From NCBI RefSeq assembly GCF_026342405.1, contig NZ_JAPEMU010000001.1, forward strand, positions 4,092,001 to 4,156,000: 64,000 nucleotides of DNA, read 5' to 3'. The translations under genes and the position numbers were made by a program. The stretch is from Kitasatospora sp. NBC_00240. GTDB lineage: Bacteria > Actinomycetota > Actinomycetes > Streptomycetales > Streptomycetaceae. Positions 25,367 through 33,169 of the stretch are shown here, piece after piece; the first letter of the stretch is position 1; each line of letters begins with the position of its first letter. The notes under the pieces are model-generated. The model was not told the origin of the DNA and ran no database searches. It saw nothing but the letters and a program-made list of their open reading frames with translations.

Positions 25367-25918
25367 GTGCTCACGATCGGTGACAAGTTCCCCGAGTTCG
25401 AACTCAACGCCTGCGTCGACCTCGACGCCGCGAACGCGTTCGCCGAGATCAACCACAAGACCTACGAGGGCAAGTGGAAGATCGTCTTCTTCTGGCCGAT
25501 GGACTTCACCTTCGTCTGCCCGACCGAGATCGCCGCGTTCGGCAAGCTGAACGAGGAGTTCGCCGACCGTGACGCCCAGATCCTCGGCGTCTCCGGCGAC
25601 TCCGAGTTCGTCCACCACGCCTGGCGCAAGGACCACAAGGACCTGCGCGACCTGCCCTTCCCGATGCTGGCCGACATCAAGCACGAGCTGATGCAGGCGT
25701 GCGGCGTCGAGGGCGCGGACGGCACCGCCCAGCGCGCGGTGTTCATCGTGGACCCGAACAACGAGATCCAGTTCGTCATGGTGACCGCCGGCTCCGTCGG
25801 CCGTAACCCCAAGGAGGTCCTGCGGGTGCTGGACGCCCTGCAGACCGACGAGCTGTGCCCGTGCAACTGGAACAAGGGCGAGGCCACCCTGGAAGCCGAC
25901 CAGCTGCTGGCGGGCTGA
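25367..25918 (+). CDS. ahpC: Alkyl hydroperoxide reductase peroxiredoxin AhpC
   Basis: 183 residues from GTG 25367, which AGGAG precedes at about eight bases; the open frame reaches back to 25271 without support. This two-Cys peroxiredoxin reduces alkyl hydroperoxides, H2O2 and peroxynitrite. The peroxidatic Cys51 is in FTFVCPTEIAAF, and the C-terminal DELCPCNW holds the resolving cysteine. SGDSEFVHHAWR and GSVGRNPKEVLRVLDALQTDELCP are typical of the actinobacterial AhpC/AhpE type that is recharged by AhpD. ahpD begins three bases after the stop, and oxyR lies upstream on the other strand. Confidence 0.96.
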   Translation: MLTIGDKFPEFELNACVDLDAANAFAEINHKTYEGKWKIVFFWPMDFTFVCPTEIAAFGKLNEEFADRDAQILGVSGDSEFVHHAWRKDHKDLRDLPFPMLADIKHELMQACGVEGADGTAQRAVFIVDPNNEIQFVMVTAGSVGRNPKEVLRVLDALQTDELCPCNWNKGEATLEADQLLAG

Positions 25919-25921
25919 CCC

Positions 25922-26464
25922 ATGGCCCTCGACGACCTGAAGGCGGCACTCCCCGAGTACGCCAAGGACCTCAAGCTCAACCTGAGCGCGGTCATAGGCA
26001 ACTCCGACCTCCCCGCCCAGCAGCTCTGGGGCACCGTGCTGGCCTGCGCCATGGCCACCCGCAGCCCCTCCGTCCTGCGCGAGCTGGAGCCCGAGGCCAA
26101 GGCCAACCTCACCCCGGCGGCGTACAACGCCGCCAAGGGCGCGGCCGCGGTGATGGGGATGAACAACGTCTACTACCGGACGCTGCACCTGCTCTCCGAC
26201 AAGGAGTACAGCAGCATGCGGGCCGGCCTGCGGATGAACATCATCGGCACCCCGGGCGTCGAGAAGGCCGACTTCGAGCTCTGGTGCTTCGCGGTCTCCG
26301 CGATCAACGGCTGCGGCCAGTGCCTCGACTCGCACGAGGCCGTGCTCCGCAAGCACGGCGTCGAGCGCGAGGTGATCCAGGCCTCGATGAAGATCGCCGC
26401 CATCCTCCAGGGCGTCGCCGCGACTCTCGATTCCGAGGCCGTCCTCGCGGGCGTCACCGCCTGA
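25922..26464 (+). CDS. ahpD: Alkyl hydroperoxidase AhpD
   Basis: 180 residues. AhpD is the trimeric adaptor that reduces AhpC, using electrons passed from the lipoamide of alpha-ketoacid dehydrogenases. The carboxymuconolactone-decarboxylase-like active site is intact: Cys131 and Cys134 in NGCGQCLDSHE, with Glu119 and His138 completing the proton relay. It starts three bases after ahpC, so translation is coupled and the pair forms the oxyR-controlled operon. The transcript ends at the very strong hairpin at 26480-26520. Confidence 0.96.
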   Translation: MALDDLKAALPEYAKDLKLNLSAVIGNSDLPAQQLWGTVLACAMATRSPSVLRELEPEAKANLTPAAYNAAKGAAAVMGMNNVYYRTLHLLSDKEYSSMRAGLRMNIIGTPGVEKADFELWCFAVSAINGCGQCLDSHEAVLRKHGVEREVIQASMKIAAILQGVAATLDSEAVLAGVTA

Positions 26465-26479
26465 CGCACCGCCGACAGC

Positions 26480-26520
26480 AACACCGAAGGGCCCGCCGAA
26501 CCGGCGGGCCCTTCGGTGTT
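26480..26520 (+). terminator. Terminator of the ahpCD operon
   Basis: Nineteen-base perfect arms (26480-26498 and 26502-26520) with a three-base loop, starting 16 bases after the ahpD stop. Confidence 0.9.
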
Positions 26521-26628
26521 CGCAGCCGTCCGCACGGGAACCAGCCGCACCGCCCCGGCGTCACAGCCTGTGCCGTCATCATGACGGAGCACGCACGGAG
26601 CCATCCATCCGAACAGGAGAACCAGGCT

Positions 26629-27027
26629 GTGCCTGACACGGGGGGAAGCGGGGGCTTCCGCGTCCATCCGGACGAGCTTCGAGCCGCCGGAAAAGCCGTG
26701 CAAGAGACCGCTGATCGGATTCCGGGGGAGACCGAAGAGGTCCTTGCCTCCTCCGACCGGACCGAAGGACAGATCCACGGCCTGCAGACCACCGCCGCGC
26801 TGAACGACTGCACGGATGCATGGCGCAGTCTGCTGGACAACCTGCATACAGAGATGAACCAACAGGGCCAGAACCTGATCCATTCTGCAGAGGATTACCA
26901 GAATGCCAACACAAGCGTCCGGACCCCGAAGGATTACCCCAAGGATCCCTTCGGCTCGCCGCCCCCCGACGTGGTCGGTTCGGTGGCCTTGCGCAACACC
27001 CTGAGCGACCCCTACTGGTCCGGGTGA
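26629..27027 (+). CDS. WXG100/ESX-like type VII secretion target-like protein
   Basis: 132 residues from GTG 26629, which AGGAG precedes at about nine bases; ATG 26581 is in frame but has no site. After a Gly-rich start, FRVHPDELRAAGKAVQETADRIPGETEEVLAS and a second amphipathic helical stretch around DAWRSLLDNLHTEMNQQGQNLIHSAEDYQNAN give the two-helix hairpin of the WXG100/EspC type, with W at the helical turn; the C terminus is a Pro-rich tail. The codons are visibly less GC-rich than in the neighbours (CATACAGAGATG, GATTACCAGAATGCC), which suggests recent arrival. No secretion ATPase or effector is nearby. Confidence 0.6.
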   Translation: MPDTGGSGGFRVHPDELRAAGKAVQETADRIPGETEEVLASSDRTEGQIHGLQTTAALNDCTDAWRSLLDNLHTEMNQQGQNLIHSAEDYQNANTSVRTPKDYPKDPFGSPPPDVVGSVALRNTLSDPYWSG

Positions 27028-27068
27028 GGAGGCCGGCCCCGGGACCGCCTTCCGGGCTGTGACCGCTG

Positions 27069-27124
27069 CCGGCCACCACCGAGCGCCCGCGTGATGCTCC
27101 CGCAGGGCGCGCGGTGGTGGCCGG
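27069..27124. terminator. Long hairpin between convergent genes
   Basis: CCGGCCACCACC (27069-27080) pairs perfectly with 27113-27124, and GCGCCC/GGGCGC pair further inside. It separates the WXG100-like gene from the convergent AI-2E-family gene. Confidence 0.6.
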
Positions 27125-27152
27125 TGCGAACGAAGATCGCCGGCGCCGCGAC

Positions 27153-28559
27153 TCAGACGGCGTCGACCTCGGCGGTGCTCCCGCCGCCGGCTGCCCCCAC
27201 CGTACGGGCCGCCGCTTCGCGGGCCGCCTCCAGGGCGACGAAGACCTCCTGGCCGGCCTCGTTGCGGCGGCGCAGGTGGGTGACCACGGTGTTGGTGACG
27301 GCGATCAGCGGGACAGCGACGATGGCGCCGCCGATGCCGCCGACGATCGAGCCGGCCGCGACACCGAGCACCACGCCGAGCGGGTGGACCCGGACGGCGC
27401 GGCCGAGGATCAGCGGCTGCAGGATGTGTCCCTCCAGCTGCTGCACGGCCACCAGCACCACCAGCACCATCAGCGCGGTGAACGGGCCCTCGGTGACCGC
27501 CGCGATCAGCACCGCGATGGTGCCGGTGACCAGTGCCCCGACCAGCGGGACGAACGCCCCCAGGAAGATGATCACCGCCAGCGGCAGGGCCAGCGGGACA
27601 CCCAGCAGCTCGATGCCGATACCGATGCAGACCGCGTCGATGAAGGCCACGCAGACGGTGCCCCGGACGTACGCGGTGAGCGTCGCCCAGGCCTTGGGGC
27701 CGGCGCCGGCCATCGCGTAGCGCGAGTGGCGGGGCAGGCCGCGCAGCGCCCAGCCCCAGATCTTCTCACCGTCGTACAGCAGGAAGAAGGTGGTGAAGAA
27801 GGCGAGCAGCATGGCGGTCAGCACCTCGACCGCGATCTGCGCGCCGGTGATCCCCGCGGAGGTGATCTGCTCCGAGTTGGCGTTGATCGCGGTGGTGATC
27901 TGCTTCGCGAAGTCGTTGATCTGCTGCTGGGTCAGGTGCAGCGGCCCGGTGACGAGCCAGTCCCGCAGTTTGTCGACGCCGTCCTGGACCCGGACGGTGA
28001 CCGACGGGAGGTTGGTGGTCACCTGCCAGACCACGAACCAGCCGACCAGGCCGATGCCGGCCAGGCCGCTGAGGAAGGTGCCGGCGGCCGCCAACGAGCG
28101 CGGCACCCCGCGCCGGCGCAGCCAGGAGACGGTGGGCTCCAGCAGGGCGGAGATCAGCAGCGAGGCGAGCACCGCGAAAGCGACCAGGCGCAGCATGTCG
28201 ACGACCCGGAAGACGACGTACAGTGCGGCCCCGAGCAGCAGCAGCCGCCAGGTCGACTCGGCGGCCACCCGCAGGCCCCACGGGACGGCCTCGGCCGGGG
28301 TGGCGGGGCGGCCGGGGTGCACCTCGCGCCCGAAGGCGCCGTGGCTGGGCAGGTAGGGCTCCGGCGGTGCCTCGGCCGCCGGGCGCCGGGGCGGGGGGAT
28401 CTGCTCGTCGTGCACGGCCGGGGCTGCCATGAGGGCGGCGGGCGCGGCCGGTTCGGCGGCGATCGCCGCGCGCCGGCGGCGCTCGATGCCGGCGGCCGCG
28501 CGGGCGACCAGCGCCAGCCCGGTGGCCGCCGCCGTGAATGCTTTTCCGCCCCGTGCCAT
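27153..28559 (-). CDS. AI-2E-family (YdbW/PerM-like) membrane transporter
   Basis: 468 residues. A Pro/Ala-rich cytoplasmic N terminus of about 100 residues is followed by the family's eight-helix layout: two helices (WRLLLLGAALYVVFRVV and AFAVLASLLISALLEP), a pair around FLSGLAGIGLVGWFVVW, a long extracytoplasmic helical loop, then helices including AMLLAFFTTFFLLYDGE, VPLALPLAVIIFLGAFVPLVGA, MVLVVLVAVQQLEGHILQPLILGR and GGIGGAIVAVPLIAV. The PLVGA and QPLILG phrases are family signatures. Members export varied solutes including AI-2 or sodium; the substrate here is unknown. Confidence 0.88.
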   Translation of the reverse strand: MARGGKAFTAAATGLALVARAAAGIERRRRAAIAAEPAAPAALMAAPAVHDEQIPPPRRPAAEAPPEPYLPSHGAFGREVHPGRPATPAEAVPWGLRVAAESTWRLLLLGAALYVVFRVVDMLRLVAFAVLASLLISALLEPTVSWLRRRGVPRSLAAAGTFLSGLAGIGLVGWFVVWQVTTNLPSVTVRVQDGVDKLRDWLVTGPLHLTQQQINDFAKQITTAINANSEQITSAGITGAQIAVEVLTAMLLAFFTTFFLLYDGEKIWGWALRGLPRHSRYAMAGAGPKAWATLTAYVRGTVCVAFIDAVCIGIGIELLGVPLALPLAVIIFLGAFVPLVGALVTGTIAVLIAAVTEGPFTALMVLVVLVAVQQLEGHILQPLILGRAVRVHPLGVVLGVAAGSIVGGIGGAIVAVPLIAVTNTVVTHLRRRNEAGQEVFVALEAAREAAARTVGAAGGGSTAEVDAV

Positions 28560-28988
28560 CTCGACCTACCACCGCTCCCCGTCGGACCGCCGTCCCTGGC
28601 GGTACGCCGTGGGTGTCGCCACGGCCGTGGTGAAGACGCTACCTGCCCGGCGGCCGGCGGGTCCGGGTGGCCGGTGAGTTGGTGGCCGGACCGGTCGGCC
28701 GGCGCGCGAGGCAATCGTCACAAACCCATCGAAAGGGGTGGTTTCAGGTACCCGAGGGCAGGGGAGGTACCCGAACGAAGGAGCACTTCGGACCGCGGCC
28801 GAGCCGGGGGCCGGAGTGGTCCGTCGGACCAACCGCCGGCGGACCGGCCGGTGCGGGAAGCTACCAGGACCCCTTCCCGCGCCCCGCGTCCGCACCCAGG
28901 ACCGCACCGTCCGCGCGCACTGGTCAGCGCAGCCCGGGCGGGGCGGCCCGCCCGACGGACGGTCCTCGCACCATGGAGCGCCGGGACA
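28560..28988. other. Intergenic region upstream of the AI-2E-family gene
   Basis: No supported gene. It presumably contains the leftward promoter; GGTACCCGA occurs twice (about 28747 and 28767) and the rest is ordinary GC-rich sequence. Confidence 0.3.
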
Positions 28989-29026
28989 CGGCAAGGCCCC
29001 CGACCGTACGGTCGGGGGCCTTGCCG
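28989..29026 (-). terminator. Terminator after the SLT gene, 38-bp palindrome
   Basis: CGGCAAGGCCCCCGACCG, TA, then the exact complement; 18-base perfect arms. It lies 76 bases downstream of the transglycosylase stop. Confidence 0.85.
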
Positions 29027-29101
29027 GACAGCATCGGGGCCGACCGGCACGCACTGCCGGGCGACTCCTGGCACCGGGGACCGGTGCCGGGTACCAGTGG
29101 C

Positions 29102-29821
29102 CTAGTACCAGTGGTGCGACTGCCAGAACGACCAGGCGCCGCAAGGGCTGCCGTAGCGGCTGTTCATGTAGCCGAGACCCCACTTGATCTGCGTCGCGGG
29201 GTTGGTGCGCCAGTCGGCGCCGGCCGAGGCCATCTTGCTGCCGGGCAGCGCCTGGACCAGGCCGTACGCGCCGGAGCTCGCGTTGGTGGCCGTGTAGTTC
29301 CAGCCGCTCTCGCGCTTCACGATCTGGCTGAAACACTGGAACTGCGTGTCGTTGCCGATGATCTGCTGGGCGAGCTCCTGCACCGAACCCGGGCTGACCG
29401 AGACCGGCGGGGCCGAGTTCTCGACCGCGGCCATCGTCGAGCGCGCCTTGGAGCGGTTCGCAGCGGCCTCGTCGGCCTTGCGCTTCTCGTCGGCGGCCTG
29501 GGCGGCCTGGGCGGCGGCCTTCTCCGCGTCCGCCTTGGCCTGGGCGTCGGCAGCGGCCTTCTGGCGCGCGGCTTCCTCCGCGGCCTTCTTGGCAGCAGCG
29601 TCGGCGGAGGCCTGCTGGGCGGAGGCCTGGTGGCTGAAGTTGTCGCTTATGGTCTGCGCCTGGGCGCCTGAGGGGACGTCGGCAAGCAGGGTCGCGCCTG
29701 CGACATCGACCGTCTGCACGGCCTTGCCCTCGCTGCCCGAGGCCACACCCGCGACGGCACCGACAGCGGTGACGACGGTGGCGGAGGCCACAGCGACTCC
29801 CCGGACCGAGATCCGAGTCAC
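29102..29821 (-). CDS. Secreted SLT-domain lytic transglycosylase
   Basis: 239 residues from GTG 29821, with GGAAGG seven bases before it. A signal peptide (VRGVAVASATVVTAVGAVAG, ending near residue 30) is followed by an Ala/Lys/Gln-rich coiled-coil stretch (about 65-128) and a C-terminal lysozyme-like domain. The catalytic Glu171 is in QIVKRESGWNYTA, followed by SGAYGLVQALPGSKM and IKWGLGYMNSRYG, and two cysteines that may form a disulfide. It should cleave peptidoglycan outside the cell, in growth or sporulation. I recall a related secreted hydrolase at the same place in S. coelicolor. Confidence 0.9.
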   Translation of the reverse strand: MTRISVRGVAVASATVVTAVGAVAGVASGSEGKAVQTVDVAGATLLADVPSGAQAQTISDNFSHQASAQQASADAAAKKAAEEAARQKAAADAQAKADAEKAAAQAAQAADEKRKADEAAANRSKARSTMAAVENSAPPVSVSPGSVQELAQQIIGNDTQFQCFSQIVKRESGWNYTATNASSGAYGLVQALPGSKMASAGADWRTNPATQIKWGLGYMNSRYGSPCGAWSFWQSHHWY

Positions 29822-30218
29822 ATGGTTTCCTTCCAGCATCGCCCACGCGTGACCGTACGGGCGCAACATGCCCCTTGGCACTGTCCTCCGCCGAGCTGGT
29901 CACGGGAGGTGCTGGCCCGGCGCCCGGCCGATGGTGGTCGGCTGGACGTGTGAATCGGGCGGCGTACGGCTCAGGTTTTCAGTTGTCCTCCCACCGACCG
30001 GAGTTGGCGGGCACTTCGCACACATCGTCACCGTCTGGGTGACGCGGACCCCGGTGAAGGGGCCCTGTCGTGCCGTACGCGGGGCCTGACAGGGAACTCA
30101 CCATGCCGCACCGGGCATCTCCGGCGCAATTCCCGTCTGCGTGGCGCATCTCACAATCCTCCGGGGCGAGAAATTTCGCCGTTCGGCGGACAGCGGGCGA
30201 TCCGATGTGATGACAAAC
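29822..30218. other. Long upstream region of the SLT gene
   Basis: About 400 bases with no gene. Cell-wall hydrolase genes in streptomycetes can carry a cyclic-di-AMP (ydaO) riboswitch here; I looked for its conserved core on the minus strand and did not find a convincing match. It may hold a long untranslated leader with unknown control. Confidence 0.35.
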
Positions 30219-30250
30219 GTGGAGCCCGCCCTCTCAAGGGCGGGCTCCAC
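30219..30250 (-). terminator. Terminator after the PIN-PhoH gene
   Basis: GTGGAGCCCGCCCT (30219-30232) and its exact complement (30237-30250) with a CTCA loop, 113 bases beyond the stop codon. Confidence 0.8.
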
Positions 30251-30302
30251 CATGCGAATTGACCACCTATGACCCGCTACATCCGATTTGCCCGATGCTG
30301 CT

Positions 30303-30338
30303 CCGGCCCAGGACCCGGCCCAGGACCCGGCCCAGGTC
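30303..30338. repeat. Short tandem repeat, 3 x 12 bp
   Basis: Three copies of CCGGCCCAGGAC, the last with one change, lying between the PIN-PhoH stop and its terminator. Confidence 0.75.
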
Positions 30339-30362
30339 CCGGGCCGCACCGGACCGGCCGGC

Positions 30363-31697
30363 CTAGGGCTGGATGTCCTCCAGCATCTCGGTGACCAGGG
30401 CGGCGATCGGGGAGCGTTCGGAGCGGGTGAGGGTGATGTGGGCGAACAGCGGGTGGCCCTTCAGCTTCTCGACGACGGCGACGACGCCGTCGTGGCGGCC
30501 GACTCTGAGGTTGTCGCGTTGGGCGACGTCGTGGGTGAGGACGACGCGGGAGCCCTGGCCGATCCGGGAGAGGACCGTGAGCAGCACGTTGCGTTCCAGC
30601 GACTGGGCCTCGTCGACGATCACGAAGGCGTCGTGCAGGGAGCGGCCGCGGATGTGGGTGAGGGGGAGGACCTCCAGCATGCCGCGGGAGATGACTTCCT
30701 CGATGACGTCGGGGGTGGTGACGGCGGAGAGGGTGTCGAAGACGGCCTGGGCCCAGGGGCTCATCTTCTCGGACTCGGAGCCGGGGAGGTAGCCGAGTTC
30801 CTGGCCGCCGACGGCGTAGAGCGGTCGGAAGACCATCACCTTGCGGTGCTGCTGGCGTTCCAGGACGGCTTCGAGTCCGGCGCACAGGGCGAGGGCGGAC
30901 TTGCCGGTGCCGGCGCGTCCGCCCATGGAGACGATGCCGACGTCGGGGTCGAGGAGCAGGTCGAGGGCGACGCGTTGTTCGGCGCTGCGTCCGCGCAGGC
31001 CGAAGGCTTCGCGGTCGCCTCGCACGAGGCGGACGCGGCCGTCGCCGGCGACGCGGCCCAGGGCCTTGCCGCGCTCGGAGGTGAGGACGAGTCCGGTGTG
31101 GACGGGGAGCTCGTCGACGCCGTCGACCTCGACGGTGTGGTCGTGGCCGGCGCCGAAGAGGGCGTCGACCTGGTCGCCGGAGACGTGGAGTTCGGACATG
31201 CCGGTCCAGCCGGAGGTGGAGGCGAGTTCGGCGCGGTACTCCTCGGCGAGCAGGCCGACCGAGCTGGCTTTGATGCGCAGCGGGAGGTCTTTGGAGACGA
31301 CGGTGACGTCGTAGCCCTCGGCCTGGAGGTTGCGGGCGACGGCGAGGATGCGGGTGTCCGCCTCGCCGCCGCCGATGCGGTAGCCGGCGGGCAGTATCGA
31401 CGTGTCGGAGTGGTTGAGTTCCACCCGGATGGTGCCGCCGAGTTCGCCCACCGGGATCGGCTCGTCGAGGCGGCCGTGCCGGATCCGGTAGTCGTCGAGC
31501 AGGCGCAGTGCCTGGCGGGCGAAGTAGCCCAGCTCGGGGTGGTGGCGCTTGGCCTCCAGCTCGGTGACCACCACCACCGGCAGGACGACCTCGTGCTCCT
31601 CGAAGCGCGTCATGGCGAGAGGGTCTGCCAGGAGCACGCTGGTGTCGAGAACGTACGTGCGCCGGTCTGGTGTCCGGCGGCTCTTGGAACTGACCAC
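30363..31697 (-). CDS. PIN domain-PhoH-like ATPase (PhoH2 type)
   Basis: 444 residues from GTG 31697; GGAGG lies five bases before it. The N-terminal PIN domain (about 12-150) starts YVLDTSVLLADP with the catalytic Asp18 and continues VVVVTELEAKR and DTRILAVARNL. The C-terminal PhoH ATPase (about 235-440) has Walker A GRAGTGKS at 260-267, the FIVDEAQSLERN Walker B and SRVVLTHDVAQRDN. PhoH2 proteins combine RNase and RNA helicase activities; in mycobacteria the gene is paired with a small antitoxin. No antitoxin-like ORF is visible upstream here. Confidence 0.92.
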   Translation of the reverse strand: MVSSKSRRTPDRRTYVLDTSVLLADPLAMTRFEEHEVVLPVVVVTELEAKRHHPELGYFARQALRLLDDYRIRHGRLDEPIPVGELGGTIRVELNHSDTSILPAGYRIGGGEADTRILAVARNLQAEGYDVTVVSKDLPLRIKASSVGLLAEEYRAELASTSGWTGMSELHVSGDQVDALFGAGHDHTVEVDGVDELPVHTGLVLTSERGKALGRVAGDGRVRLVRGDREAFGLRGRSAEQRVALDLLLDPDVGIVSMGGRAGTGKSALALCAGLEAVLERQQHRKVMVFRPLYAVGGQELGYLPGSESEKMSPWAQAVFDTLSAVTTPDVIEEVISRGMLEVLPLTHIRGRSLHDAFVIVDEAQSLERNVLLTVLSRIGQGSRVVLTHDVAQRDNLRVGRHDGVVAVVEKLKGHPLFAHITLTRSERSPIAALVTEMLEDIQP

Positions 31698-31994
31698 TAG
31701 GCCTCCAGGGCGGATGACCCTGCGTCACCCGCGGCATACCGGCCCCCGTGGCCCCGGTGGCCCAGGTACCGGTCTGATCCGAGTATTCCCAGGCGAGGGG
31801 TGGTGCATTCGCGCCGGGAAGAACTGACGGATCATTCCTGGTGAACGTTTGCCCGCACCGGCGGCGGGTACGTCAGCCCTTCGGAAGCCCCACGGGCTGT
31901 CAGCTCCCGACGAGCCCGGCGGCGGCTGTCGCGCCGGCCCGGCCATCGGCCGGCCGGGGCGGGTCCGCGCGGGCGGCCGGGCGGCGCGGGCGGG
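31698..31994. other. Intergenic region between uppS and the PIN-PhoH gene
   Basis: Nearly 300 bases without a supported gene. It includes an AT-richer patch at about 31770-31860 that may hold the leftward promoter of the PIN-PhoH gene. I see no strong hairpin. Confidence 0.3.
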
Positions 31995-32789
31995 TCAGAG
32001 CCCGAGGCGCCGGTTGCGCTGCTGGAAGTCGCGCAGCGCCCGCAGGAAGTCGACCTTGCGGAAGGCCGGCCAGTACGCCTCGCAGAAGTAGAACTCGCTG
32101 TGGGCGCTCTGCCAGAGCAGGAAGCCGGACAGCCGCTGCTCGCCGGACGTGCGGATCACCAGGTCCGGGTCGGGCTGGCCCTTGGTGTAGAGGTGCTCGG
32201 CGATGTGCTCGACGTCCAGCACCTCGGCCAGCTCCTCGATCGAGGTGCCGCGGCCGGCGTGCTCCTGGAGCAGCGAGCGGACGGCGTCGGCGATCTCGTG
32301 CCGGCCGCCGTAGCCGACCGCCACGTTGACCGTGATCCCGTCGATGTGGGCGGTGTCCTGGGCGGCGCGCTTGAGGACGTCGGCGGTGTGCTGCGGGAGC
32401 AGGTCGAGGGCGCCGACCGGGTTGACCTTCCAGCGGCGGGCGTCGGCGAGGCCGGTGACGGCGTCCTCGATGATCCCGAGCAGCGGGACGAGCTCCTCGG
32501 CGGGCCGGGAGAGGTTGTCGGTGGAGAGCATCCACAGGGTGACGACCTTGACGTGGGTCTCGTCGCACCAGCCCAGGAACTCACTGATCTTGTCCGCGCC
32601 GCGCTGGTGGCCGTACGCGGTGGTGCCGCCGGTGGCCTTGGCCCAGCGCCGGTTCCCGTCGAGGATCACGCCGATGTGGTGGGGCGTACGGGCGAGGTGC
32701 ACCTCGACCCGGCGGCCGTACAGGCCGTACATACCGTCCAGCAGGGTGCGCAGACCCGGCGTGCGTTCGACGACATCGCGCAGACCCAT
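31995..32789 (-). CDS. uppS: Isoprenyl transferase (cis-prenyltransferase, UppS-like)
   Basis: About 264 residues from ATG 32789, which has GGAGGGG nine bases before it; ATG 32813 is in frame but has a poorly placed site. The Z-prenyl diphosphate synthase motifs are complete: VILDGNRRWAKATGG (catalytic Asp about 44), HQRGADKISEFLGWC, LWMLSTDNLSRP, NVAVGYGGRHEIADAVR and DLVIRTSGEQRLSGFLLWQSAHSEFYF. The enzyme builds the undecaprenyl-type carrier lipid for cell-wall synthesis from IPP, made in part by IspH. Actinobacteria usually have two such enzymes, so the product length is not certain. Confidence 0.92.
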   Translation of the reverse strand: MGLRDVVERTPGLRTLLDGMYGLYGRRVEVHLARTPHHIGVILDGNRRWAKATGGTTAYGHQRGADKISEFLGWCDETHVKVVTLWMLSTDNLSRPAEELVPLLGIIEDAVTGLADARRWKVNPVGALDLLPQHTADVLKRAAQDTAHIDGITVNVAVGYGGRHEIADAVRSLLQEHAGRGTSIEELAEVLDVEHIAEHLYTKGQPDPDLVIRTSGEQRLSGFLLWQSAHSEFYFCEAYWPAFRKVDFLRALRDFQQRNRRLGL

Positions 32790-33002
32790 GGCTTCCGGCC
32801 CCTCCGTGCTCATTCCCTTGGGGTGCGTACAACCCCCGCGCGCAGCCTACTCCCGCACGGTGCCACTCGGTAAAGCCGCAGGTCCCGGTCCGGTTACGGT
32901 CCGGTAGCGCCAGGTGTACGGCGGCCGGGCGGCCGGTGAACCCGGTCGGATACGGAATGGTCTCCGCTTCCTTAAGGGATCCGTAAGGCGGGTTCCGGAT
33001 GC
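32790..33002. other. Divergent region between uppS and the chitinase
   Basis: No gene seen. Contains the uppS promoter region and the upstream side of the chitinase promoter. Confidence 0.3.
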
Positions 33003-33030
33003 TTGACGACCCCCATTGGTCTAGTCCAGC
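33003..33030 (+). promoter_or_regulatory. DasR-type operator (dre) and -35 element of the chitinase gene
   Basis: ATTGGTCTAGTCCAGC (33015-33030) closely matches the published dre consensus ACTGGTCTAGACCAGT bound by the GlcNAc-6-P-responsive repressor DasR. TTGACG at 33003-33008 is a good -35. The operator covers the expected -10 zone, so binding should block transcription of the chitinase at 33170. Confidence 0.8.
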
Positions 33031-33169
33031 TTGTGTGTCCAAGGGCGAGCGCACCACCGACGCCGCCCTTCCCCCACACCAGTCCTGCGGACCTTCCCTC
33101 CCCCACAACGCGGCCGCCGCGCCCCCCACCGCGGCGGCCGCTCCCTCCTCCCACAGGAGCGTCGACAGC

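Noticed and set aside
27114..29105. 663-residue plus-strand ORF opposite the AI-2E-family gene
   Set aside because: Low-complexity Asp/Gln/Arg product mirroring the codons of the membrane protein on the other strand; no start context or domain.
29830..30100. Cyclic-di-AMP (ydaO) riboswitch upstream of the SLT gene
   Set aside because: I searched the minus strand for the conserved core phrases and found only weak, scattered similarity; not enough to report.
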